Below, piece by piece: positions 43,529-52,100 of a stretch of DNA of 64,000 nt (position 1 is its first letter; each line of letters starts with the position of its first letter). The notes under the pieces are model-generated. The model saw only the letters and a program-made list of their open reading frames with translations, was not told the origin of the DNA and made no database searches. The position numbers were made by a program, and so were the translations under genes. The stretch comes from Favolaschia claudopus (Eukaryota; Basidiomycota; Agaricomycetes; Agaricales; Mycenaceae), in NCBI GenBank assembly GCA_037176885.1, contig JAWWNJ010000063.1, forward strand, positions 1,178,001-1,242,000. The letters are read 5' to 3'.

Positions 43529-44390
43529 TTACAGGTTCCAATTATCGGATGAGACACGAGCAAGCTTGTCCAGGAATGGGGTGTGCCCTGGGGACGGCGT
43601 CACGAAAACCCAGTCGGCCTGATCCCAAACGAATTGAAGCAAATTTACAGGTTGTCCCGGTTGCTGTGTCCCAGTCACGCTCTGATAGATCCGCCCATAC
43701 ACTAGGTATGCCACAAAAGGAAATGTAGCATGGCCCTGTATCTCGGCAATGCGAGTGACATAATTTTCAAGTTGTTCCCTGGCTTCAGCCAGGTCCAGAG
43801 GACTCGGATTTCGAGAAAAATCACCGACGTCATTGAACGGAGTTTTTATCTCAATGATTGAAAGAACATCCTTGCGGCGGGCGGCGCCCAAAACCATCGG
43901 AATAGCCTTTGTTACCATGAAGTCAGGTAGTAGGAGGCCGGGTTCACGACCCTCAACTGGAAAGATTTGAGTTCGATGAATTCACGCATGCGTTTAAAAG
44001 ACTTCATACCCTCACGACCGCGATGCTCTCCGCCGATAGAACTCTGGGAGTTACTGGGTTGATGGCCCTGGGGAGCACTCCGACGCAGAGCATACTGGGG
44101 TTCAATCTGTCAACGCTCAGAAGCAGAACATACTACAAAAGCAATTGAATATTTACTTGAAAGCGCCGATTGGCTGGTAAGATTGAAGTTAGGACCGAAG
44201 TCCAGTACCCATATGTTGTGGTTTCAAAGTGGGTCTGCTCTTCCAGAGCTCGAAAAAGGTTCCAAACGGCCGTTTGAGGCACACTGGCAAGGATTATAGC
44301 AGGTGTGGGAGCGGGTTGAGCAACTAGGGGCGGGGGATAAGGGGGAGTTTGGATATCATCACGACTGAGGTGGGCCACTGGGTGAGCCAT
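43529..44390 (-). CDS. hypothetical protein with PD-(D/E)XK-like motif
   Basis: Three exons, 44390-44157, 44106-44010 and 43956-43529, joined by two GT-AG introns with consistent phase, 252 aa. The N-terminus is Pro-rich, then EEQTHFETTTYGYWTSVLTS. The third exon contains EPGLLLPDFMV followed by LSIIEIKT about 25 residues on. This Asp ... Glu-x-Lys spacing is the pattern of PD-(D/E)XK nuclease-like folds. It is followed by the helix LAEAREQLENYVTRIAEIQ and a Trp-containing C-terminus. No similarity to a named family was recognised. Such proteins are often fungus-specific and multi-copy. The nuclease idea is inference from a short motif. Confidence 0.6.
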
Positions 44391-45091
44391 TTCACGAGAA
44401 AAGGTCCTCAAAGGAGTGAACACTGAGACTAGAATGCAATGACCGCTTTATGTACTTGCGATCGGACGCTCCGCTTCGTCCCATCCGATGGTTCTTGATA
44501 GAACTTGGAAGTGTAGGCGGGTAGTACTAGTACAGTAAGTAGCACCCATCGTTGACCCATCGCGTATCGGAGATCGGAAAGTTGGAAGCTTCGCCAGCGG
44601 CCAAGTTGGGAGGATTCCAGGCGTCAGGGAGCTGGATCTGGTGCCATGCGGTCTCGCCGCTCACGCCGACCGTTGTCAATGATTACACAGTTCCGAATCT
44701 CCCAACAACGTTTGAACAACGTAGTTGAAGAGACGTGACACTATTCAATATTTTTGTAGACTTACTTACTTAGTCTGTCTTCAGCTGCCAACACTGCCAG
44801 TGGTAGTGTTCAGCAATGGTCAGAAGCACAAGCCTTGTTTGAGCCTTGTCCTCATGTCGACAATACGAATTTCTACTATGTACACTGATTGTGCCATACA
44901 TCCGGATTGTCGCAGGACCTCGGGATACTGCCGCAATCGATAAGAGAGAGAATCGGTTAACGGCACAGTGCCACAAACATAGATGAATGGAATCAGATTC
45001 GGAGTCCGCGGACTGTGGGCCCGAAATTGCCACGTGTCCGTCGATTTATTGTATGCGTGGTGGGCCACACACCACTTGAACCCACAACACG
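44391..45091. other. intergenic, no gene seen
   Basis: About 700 bp between divergent genes, nothing recognised. Confidence 0.4.
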
Positions 45092-45625
45092 ATGTCTGAG
45101 CTCAGCCCCTCCGTTTCTGCCCAAAGTAAGGGGACCTCACCCCCCGATTACAGGCTGCCAACTGCGCGTTCGACTACCAGCTACGAAATGTATGGCGGTC
45201 TCACTGTCTCCAACGCAGACGGCGTTCGCTGGCTCAAGGAGAAATACGGGATGTCTCTTGCCAAAGATCATTCCCAGGACGCTACTGTCCGTGTGGCACT
45301 CCAGAATCTACTCATGAAAGAGGAAGGGTGGCCCTTCGGTGTTCATTACGCACCCCGCCGTGACAGTGACTCCGACTGTTACGACTTTCTTGCCACCACA
45401 CAGTCGGAGAATGGCGTTTGGGAGCACAACAGTTGGGGATGGGTCGATCTACCAGAACATCAAATGAAAGGTGACACAGCACAAGAGGAGCGAATGCGTG
45501 AAATCTTACAGAAGCTTGGCAAGTCTTCGAGTAATCCTTTTTTGACGCAGTCATACTTACTTGCCATACAAGGCCTTAAAGCTGGGGAATTTCAGTGCTT
45601 CTACAGAATGTCATCATCAACATGA
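45092..45625 (+). CDS. small hypothetical protein, family copy A
   Basis: An open frame of 177 aa from ATG 45092, preceded by an in-frame-free region. Blocks conserved in copies B and C: VRWLKEKYGMSLAKDHSQD, LLMKEEGWPFGVHYAP, CDFLA.TQ.ENGVWEHNSWG and LPEHQMKGDTAQEERM. A GCAAGT at 45519 and an acceptor ending at 45572 would remove 54 nt in frame and give QKLGLKAGEFQCFYRM; the matching region of copy C contains a stop, which supports splicing. No known domain. A cytosolic or nuclear globular protein is likely. The only clue is that the family is tandemly duplicated and decaying here. Confidence 0.6.
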   Translation: MSELSPSVSAQSKGTSPPDYRLPTARSTTSYEMYGGLTVSNADGVRWLKEKYGMSLAKDHSQDATVRVALQNLLMKEEGWPFGVHYAPRRDSDSDCYDFLATTQSENGVWEHNSWGWVDLPEHQMKGDTAQEERMREILQKLGKSSSNPFLTQSYLLAIQGLKAGEFQCFYRMSSST

Positions 45626-45859
45626 TTCGGACAATATGATTTCTCTATCAGGATTGAAACCGTAGCATACAGCACGACACAGTACTGTATCGGCTTCAAG
45701 CCACTGCAAGAATGTGCGTCCGTGATGTTTGACGTCTCACATTTCAGTATCTGCCAAGCATGAGTGAGCAAATCGGGTTGCTATCCGGCTGGACGCCGGC
45801 GCTAACTTCGGTGGAGGCGGAAATAAACAAGGAAGAAAAGCTGTATGAGTCTTAAGTCG

Positions 45860-46170
45860 AGCAGTCCACCGCGAAACCATCGGTTCAGACGACGAGCCTC
45901 CAACGAACGGGGAAGCCGCTCACTGGTTTGAGAGACAATTCGCGAGAAAGCTAGCCGAGAAACACTCTCAAGACGTCAAGGCTAGTCAGGTCGAAAGAAT
46001 CGTAGACGGGGAGGAAGCAAGCCGTTAAGGGTGAATCTCTTGCCGCTTAGAGGCATCTGGGAGCGTAACAGCGGTGGCCACGTTGAAATACCAGAGCACC
46101 AGTTGCAAGGCGCCACAACAAAAGAGGAAGAGATGCATATAATATCGTGCAGGCGTGGCGTCTTTATGTG
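45860..46170 (+). pseudogene. small hypothetical family copy B, degenerate
   Basis: Two segments resemble copy A: AHWFERQFARKLAEKHSQD near 45926-45980 and GIWERNSGGHVEIPEHQLQG near 46052-46112. They are in different frames with a stop between them, and the middle block is lost. Oldest of the three copies by divergence. Confidence 0.65.
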
Positions 46171-46407
46171 TATGTACCTACACTCTGCGGATGTGCACAT
46201 GTCCTACAGGAATGATAAATCTTGAATCGAGACATGCTGATTCGAGATAATGCCACAATATTGCAAAATTGCCCTTTTGGGACGCTAGGATGAGTATTGC
46301 CAAATTGGGCGAGGCCTTGGTGTTAGGAGCCACGTGTCCGTCAATGTCTCCCTGTCCCTCCAAGTCCACAAGTCAGCTCCTCCCCACTGGCACCTTTCTG
46401 CGATACG

Positions 46408-46950
46408 ATGTCTGAGCTCAGCTCCTCTGTTTCTGCCCCAAGTAAGCGGACTTCACCCCGCGACTCGAGGCTGCCAACCGCGCCCGCACACCAGCTACCA
46501 AATGTATGGCGGTCTCACCATCTCCAACGAGGAGGGCGTTCGCTGGCTCAAGGAGAAATACGGGATTTCTCTTGCTAAAGATCATTCCGAGGACGGTACT
46601 GTCCGTCTAGCACTTCAGGATCTACTCATGGATGAGGAAGGGTGGCCATTCGATGTCCACTACGCTCCGCCCAAAGAGCCGTCGGCTGACGGCCATTCCT
46701 CCTGCGACTTTCTGGCCGTCACACAGATAGAGAACGGTGTTTGGGAGCACCAGAGTTGGGGATCGGTTGATATACCGGAGCATCAAATGAAAGGTGATAC
46801 AGGGTGATACAGCACAAGAGGAGTGAATGCGTGAAATCCTACAGAAGCTTGGCGAGTCTTCGAATAATCCTTTCTTGACGCAGTCGTACTGACTTGTCAT
46901 ACAAGGTCTTAAGGCTGGAGAATTTCAATGTCTCTACAACATGTTATGAT
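46408..46950 (+). pseudogene. small hypothetical family copy C, frameshifted
   Basis: It begins with ATG and the same start as copy A (MSELSSSVSAPSK), but a one-base deletion before the YQMYGGLT block changes the frame. The body then matches copy A well (VRWLKEKYGISLAKDHSED, EEGWPFDVHYAP, VWEHQSWGSVDIPEHQMKGD). Near 46795 a GGTGATACAG unit is duplicated, and GAG CGA has become GAG TGA. These are three independent lesions, so the copy is dead. Confidence 0.75.
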
Positions 46951-46954
46951 TTGT

Positions 46955-47611
46955 AAGGAAGTGATATCTCTACATACTTTCGGATGCATATAGACTACAA
47001 TCCATTTTGGAAAAAGTGAGTCGCAGCGCCGTACACCAGAGCGTATACTGCGGAGCGGGTTTGGAAAGGGTCATCGCGCCAAGTGTCCAATTGATCCTCG
47101 ACGGCTGGAACCACGGTGGAACATCCTCCCGCTCCTTGGCCCTCTTCGAATTCCTTCAGCAAATTCTAAGCCACCTCTCTCAGCCTTATCTTCACCATTG
47201 GCTTCGTCCGGTAGTGCAGTGGCCTCGTTGATAAGCCACCAACGGCGCCAGCATGCAAGACGTAGTACATCTTGGCAGGATTCGACCTGGAATGCCGGGT
47301 CTATATCGTCTCCCGTTCAACCAGCGCGGGTCTCGAACGTATGTCGTTGGGGTCATGATGTGCCCACCCGCTCAAGCCTCGACTGAAGCTTGACTGCGAG
47401 CGTCCATTCCTCATGTTTTACTAAAAACACTTTTTTTTTCTTTGTCGATTGTTCATAAATCAGCTCAACGATATATTTGTGTTTTGGACAGTTCGTCCTA
47501 GATTTTTTTGTGCCTTGCCCTTTGCCTGTACCTGTACTAGGATAGGCTGAATGCAGCGATTTTCCAGATGCGGACGAGATGCGCCTTTCACGTAACCGTT
47601 GACATCACTGA
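46955..47611. other. intergenic, upstream of the interrupted PGM promoter
   Basis: No gene recognised. A copy of the short dispersed repeat lies further left at 46266-46309. The right end should contain the original upstream regulatory region of phosphoglucomutase. Confidence 0.4.
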
Positions 47612-47618
47612 TATAAAG
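47612..47618 (+). promoter_or_regulatory. TATA box of phosphoglucomutase, now separated from the gene
   Basis: TATAAAG lies 17 bp before the left target-site duplication of the LINE. Removing the LINE and one duplicated copy would place it about 48 bp before the PGM2 ATG (54394), the usual spacing in this window. At present the distance is about 6.8 kb. Confidence 0.55.
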
Positions 47619-47628
47619 GTTCGCGAAT

Positions 47629-47642
47629 CGCGAACGGTCTTT
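47629..47642 (+). repeat. left target-site duplication of the LINE
   Basis: CGCGAACGGTCTTT, identical to 54364-54377. The last three T overlap the poly(T) run, so 11-14 bp is certain. Confidence 0.85.
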
Positions 47643-48107
47643 TTTTTTTTTTTTTGTAATCCGTGTTATTTGCCCCTGACTGCTTACAGTATGTTAGGCA
47701 TACTTCTAAACTTGTATGTAGTTTTCGCTAGATCTAAATTGAGTATCGTAAAATCGATCGGTACTTCCATCTTGTTCATGCTGCCGACGTTGGGCGAGTA
47801 CGAACGGGCGCGTCATTTGAAGCGCATAAGTGTGGGCCAGGATCTGTAGGTATGGTAAGTGTAACCTGGCACGTAATGTAGTCGACTAGGCGCCCCGTGA
47901 GGGTGGGCTCTGGGGAGTATGATAGGTGGACGGGAGATTTGTCAATAATAAGGTATGTAGAGGGAACGGAAAAAATGGCCGGTCGGCGCGGATGCTTGGA
48001 GGGCAGGGGAGCACACTGTGTTGAGGATGCAGGCGATTGGGAGGCGAAAGGTCGAGGTTGGGATTTTACGGGCGGGTGCTGCGACTGGGGATGATGACAA
48101 GGGGCTT

Positions 48108-51100
48108 TTAAGCTCGTGACGACTGTGCGGCGGGGTCGGGAGGAGGTGGTAACTCGCCGTGGACGGTATGAAATCGACGCGTACGGCCAAGGTAGCGGAA
48201 GAGGTGGGGGAGAAGCTTTTTGTCCCCAAGGAGTTGGCAGAGGTCGGCGGTGGATGGTCCGCCCTTGCGTCTGAGCTCAGCGCGTGCAGCGTCGTGAGTG
48301 GAGCAATGCAGGAGGAAGTGGGAAACGGATTCGTCAGCTTGTCGGCAATATGGGCAGATGGGTGAGGTGGCTTTGTTGATACGATGCAAATGGCGAGCGA
48401 GGGGAATGTGTCCGGAGCGTAGTTGGAGGAGCAGGACAGCGTGGCTGCGTGGGAGTTGTCGTGCGAGTGCGATGTACGACCCCTTGACGATTTTCGGGTC
48501 GTACCGCATGGTACGGGTGAATCGCTTGGACTTTGACCACTCTCGGCTGACAGCCATTTTCAACTCAGCATTGAAGGCCTGCTGGGTCGCGGATTTGCTG
48601 ACCGGGAGAACACGACAGAGTTGGGGTGGGAGGTCATCTGCAACCGACGATCGTCGTTTAGTAGCGGCGTGTTTGGCTAGCTCATCCGCCCTCTCGTTTC
48701 CCGCTATGTCAACATGGCCCGGCGCCCAACGTATTGTGATTTTGGTGTGGGGGTGTTGCCGTCCAAGCGCGCGGGCGTACTTGTGCCACAGATCCCAAAT
48801 CCAATGGGAGGGACTCGGGGTAAGAGCCTTTGTCGCAAGAATTGCGGCCCGATTGTCGACGACGATCGTAACTTTCTCCGGCAGGTTCGCTTGTCGTCCC
48901 AGGAGCACCATCGCCAATATTCCGCCAACGCCTTCGCCCTCGAAAACAGTGTGCTCATTGGTGGACCCTAGGTAGACGTAAATTGCGTCCCTCTCCATGC
49001 CGTTCTCGTAGAGAACCGCAGATGCGCCGATCCGACCATCTATCCCAGAACCGTCAGTATATACTTTGTAAGTAGCGGGGTCACCGTATTCTGCTTTCTT
49101 TGCTTCTTCCTTCGAGCTCGGTATCTCTACCGCCATACTCGATTCCCATGTGGCTTTGTTTCTAACTGCTTTTATAGTTTCGATTTTTTCCGGTTGTATG
49201 CTAAAGTCTGCGGTGAGGTCGTGTAAAGGTGATGGGTGGGAGTGGGGTGGATGTTGGGCTGCGTGTCGGATGGTGTGGTGGAGGGGGTGAGATGGGGGTA
49301 ATGTTGCTAGACGGAGGACGGCGCGGTGTCGTGTCTTCTCGATGAGGTGGTTGATGGGTAAGAGATCTGCGTAGACGTCGAGAACGTCGGTTGGCGTGGA
49401 GTTGAGGGCACCGGTGATTGCCAGTGCAGCGCGGCGTTGAATGGTACGGAGTTGCGCCACGACGCCGCGTTCTCGCTGTTTGTGTCCTAGGATGCGGTTG
49501 GTGGCGGGAGGTGAGAGGAAGATGTCTGCCGCGTAGAGCATGCGCGGGACGCAGACACCTAGGTAGAGGCGCCGCATGTACGGAGCCTTGATCCCGCGGG
49601 AAGGGCGGGCAACGCGCGCAGTCTGATTGAGCCATGCTTGGCCCTTGGCTATGGCTGAGGCTTCTTGCTGGTGCCAACGGAGCTCGCGATCAATATGAAC
49701 ACCTAAAAGTTTCACAGATTCAGCAGATTTAATTGTGTGTGTACCAAGAACTAGGTCGAAGCGGGGAAGGGGAATTGTTTTGCGCAGCAGGGTTGGGTGA
49801 GGAATCCTCTGCCGGCTAGCGTCGAGTAATTGATACTTCGCTAGACCGAAGGTGGCGTTGTGGTCCACTCTCCAGTCTTCGACACCGTGCTCATCCTCAC
49901 CGTCGCGGTAGGTGATTTCATTCAGCTTCTCGTGGGTTTCCTCGAAGTCATCACCCACAGCGATGAGTGTGTTGTCGTCGACGAAGACTACTCCATCTTC
50001 GTCGTTCTCGGGGCGCGGGATATCTGCAAGGTCAGCATTGTAGTTGCCATATGCAAAGCCGGAATGTGGGTCGCCTTGGTCTAAGCCCCCCTCGATATTA
50101 AAGAATTCCGATGTATAGTCTCCAAAGGAAATGCATCCCCTGCGCTGTGCGTAACGCCGAGTGAGAAACTCCGTGTGCTCCTTGGGCACGCCGCGCATGC
50201 GCATGTCATGCATCAGCCGCGGCAGGTCCACACTTGGAAAAGCGCCTTTCACGTCCATGCACAAAACGGAGGCGACTTTCTTCCGCCGCCATGCGTCTTT
50301 GATGATCGAAGTTACCTTGTGAAGGGCATCCGTCGTGGAACGGCCCGGGCGTGCGCCATATTGGGAGCTAGGTAGGACACCCGCTAGCTCAGCGCTGGCT
50401 ACGCACTGCAGAGTCTTGCAGGCATATAGGAGGCGTGGAAAATCCTTGGTGAGTGCTATCGGGCGGTGGGCGCCGGGCTCGGTGTACGATGTTTTCCCAG
50501 GTTTTCGCAGCGCAAGAACCTTCAAGTCTGCCCAGTCCGAAGGGTAGTGCTCAAGGCTGTCAAGCGAGCGATACACGGGGCCTAGAATGGGTACGAGGAT
50601 ATCAGCGCATTCTCGAAACACACAATTCTGGGCAGTATTCGGAAACGTAGCCTTGTACGGCTTCATACGATCGATGGCGCGACGCAGAACTGTGTCGGAC
50701 ACCGGTTCCCACTGCCACGCTGGCGGCGGGTATTCCGGATTTGCAGGTACCGACGAAACTGGCATCTTTGAGGGGAAGAACTCCCGTCTAAGCCATGCCG
50801 CCTTTTCATCATTCGTTGTAGCTGTTTCAATAACCTTTTTGGTGACCGGATCTTTTCGTTCGAGGGTGGCGATGCGAGACGCGCTGCCGTCCGACGGTTC
50901 CGCTGAAAGAAACTGGTGAGCATCCCAAACATCTAAGTCTGAAAGTCGTCCGAGCCAAGCAACCCAATAACTGGCTTTAGCGACCGTGATGGCTCTTGCA
51001 TACTGAGTCTCGGCGGCCCGCGCCAATGCGTGCGCCGGGTGGCCGACTATGAGTCGCAGGTCGTGCGAGATGCGCTCAAGTTTGGTCCATGAGGCTTTCA

Positions 51101-52100
51101 GTTGTTGTAGCTCTGCACTGTACCATCGTTTCGTGTAGGGTGACGGTTTTGAAAGAGGAACGACAGCAGCGATAGTCGCCTGTATTGCCTCGTGCAGTCG
51201 TTGTATTGCCGCCTCGACGTCAGGAACTGTTGAGTATTCGCTCGGGCGGTCAAGGTCGGCCAACAAGCCGGTAAGATGCTCGCGAAATTCCTTCCAGCTC
51301 GTTTTGCGATACATTGGCCGCGGTTCCGGCGCCGAGATTGGGGTACGAATGTCGAGCACCTGAATAATGGGCATATGGTCAGTTTTCTCCGGTCGGAGCT
51401 CGGGCGCTGTGTTACAGCTGATGTAGGACGAAAGCAGAGATGGTGAGCAAAAAATGTTATCCGTACGCGTGAAGTTCCCCGTGGCGAAAGCTCGCAGAGT
51501 TGGGATGTCTCGCGGTAGGACCATCTTCATCCTGTAGCGAGCAAGAAGGTCTAAGAGGGGTTGGGCAAGCTCCAAGTTTTGCGTGGTGAAGAGGTGATGG
51601 TTCCGAAGTTCGTCCCACAAAGGGTGGTGGCGATTGAAGTCCCCAGCCCAAATGTACCGCAGGGGGAGGCGTCCGCACCTGGCTTCCGCTGCCTCGGGAC
51701 TACGCAGGTAGGTCCGGAGTACGTCGAGGGAGCCGTTGTGATCGCAGTCGTTGTAAATGTTGATTATGCGAAGTGTGCCGAAGTCACCGTAAAGCTCTAT
51801 AGCAGTGACGTCCGGAGAAGCGATGTTTACCTGTTTCCAGCTGGAGGATGGTATGCGTGCATTAACCAGAATAGCGGAACGTGTAGTGTTGGGGTTTCTG
51901 TAGAAAGTGGGGGGGTAAAGGGATACCCAAGCACGGCCAGCGCGCGATACTCCGCGAAAGTCTATATGAGGCTCCTGGAGCAGAGCGATGTCGTAGTAGT
52001 TTCGGCCTAAAGAATGGAGGAAGTCGATCTGCGCGTCAAGTGATTTGTTTAGGTTTTGGCACCACATGCGAAGTCGTCGTTCGGGAGGGGTGTCAGACAT
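48108..52100 (-). CDS. LINE ORF2: endonuclease / reverse transcriptase / RNase H
   Basis: 1330 aa without a stop. Residues 1-250 form an APE-type endonuclease (MWCQNLNKS, ALLQEPHID, YIWAGDFNRHHPLWDEL, EKTDHMPI). The reverse transcriptase follows with HRPIALTKDFPRL, CMDVKGAFPSVDLPRL (motif A), GLDQGDPHSGFAYGNYNADL (B) and VVFVDDNTLIAV (C, with catalytic DD). An RNase H domain has YTDGSGIDG, EGEGVGG, VDNRAAI and NERADELAKHA. The C-terminus has a zinc-binding CPYCRQADESVSHFLLHC. These should nick the target, prime reverse transcription and degrade the RNA. The start overlaps the end of ORF1 by 8 nt (ATGTCTGA), which suggests coupled re-initiation. Confidence 0.93.
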   Translation of the reverse strand: MSDTPPERRLRMWCQNLNKSLDAQIDFLHSLGRNYYDIALLQEPHIDFRGVSRAGRAWVSLYPPTFYRNPNTTRSAILVNARIPSSSWKQVNIASPDVTAIELYGDFGTLRIINIYNDCDHNGSLDVLRTYLRSPEAAEARCGRLPLRYIWAGDFNRHHPLWDELRNHHLFTTQNLELAQPLLDLLARYRMKMVLPRDIPTLRAFATGNFTRTDNIFCSPSLLSSYISCNTAPELRPEKTDHMPIIQVLDIRTPISAPEPRPMYRKTSWKEFREHLTGLLADLDRPSEYSTVPDVEAAIQRLHEAIQATIAAVVPLSKPSPYTKRWYSAELQQLKASWTKLERISHDLRLIVGHPAHALARAAETQYARAITVAKASYWVAWLGRLSDLDVWDAHQFLSAEPSDGSASRIATLERKDPVTKKVIETATTNDEKAAWLRREFFPSKMPVSSVPANPEYPPPAWQWEPVSDTVLRRAIDRMKPYKATFPNTAQNCVFRECADILVPILGPVYRSLDSLEHYPSDWADLKVLALRKPGKTSYTEPGAHRPIALTKDFPRLLYACKTLQCVASAELAGVLPSSQYGARPGRSTTDALHKVTSIIKDAWRRKKVASVLCMDVKGAFPSVDLPRLMHDMRMRGVPKEHTEFLTRRYAQRRGCISFGDYTSEFFNIEGGLDQGDPHSGFAYGNYNADLADIPRPENDEDGVVFVDDNTLIAVGDDFEETHEKLNEITYRDGEDEHGVEDWRVDHNATFGLAKYQLLDASRQRIPHPTLLRKTIPLPRFDLVLGTHTIKSAESVKLLGVHIDRELRWHQQEASAIAKGQAWLNQTARVARPSRGIKAPYMRRLYLGVCVPRMLYAADIFLSPPATNRILGHKQRERGVVAQLRTIQRRAALAITGALNSTPTDVLDVYADLLPINHLIEKTRHRAVLRLATLPPSHPLHHTIRHAAQHPPHSHPSPLHDLTADFSIQPEKIETIKAVRNKATWESSMAVEIPSSKEEAKKAEYGDPATYKVYTDGSGIDGRIGASAVLYENGMERDAIYVYLGSTNEHTVFEGEGVGGILAMVLLGRQANLPEKVTIVVDNRAAILATKALTPSPSHWIWDLWHKYARALGRQHPHTKITIRWAPGHVDIAGNERADELAKHAATKRRSSVADDLPPQLCRVLPVSKSATQQAFNAELKMAVSREWSKSKRFTRTMRYDPKIVKGSYIALARQLPRSHAVLLLQLRSGHIPLARHLHRINKATSPICPYCRQADESVSHFLLHCSTHDAARAELRRKGGPSTADLCQLLGDKKLLPHLFRYLGRTRRFHTVHGELPPPPDPAAQSSRA

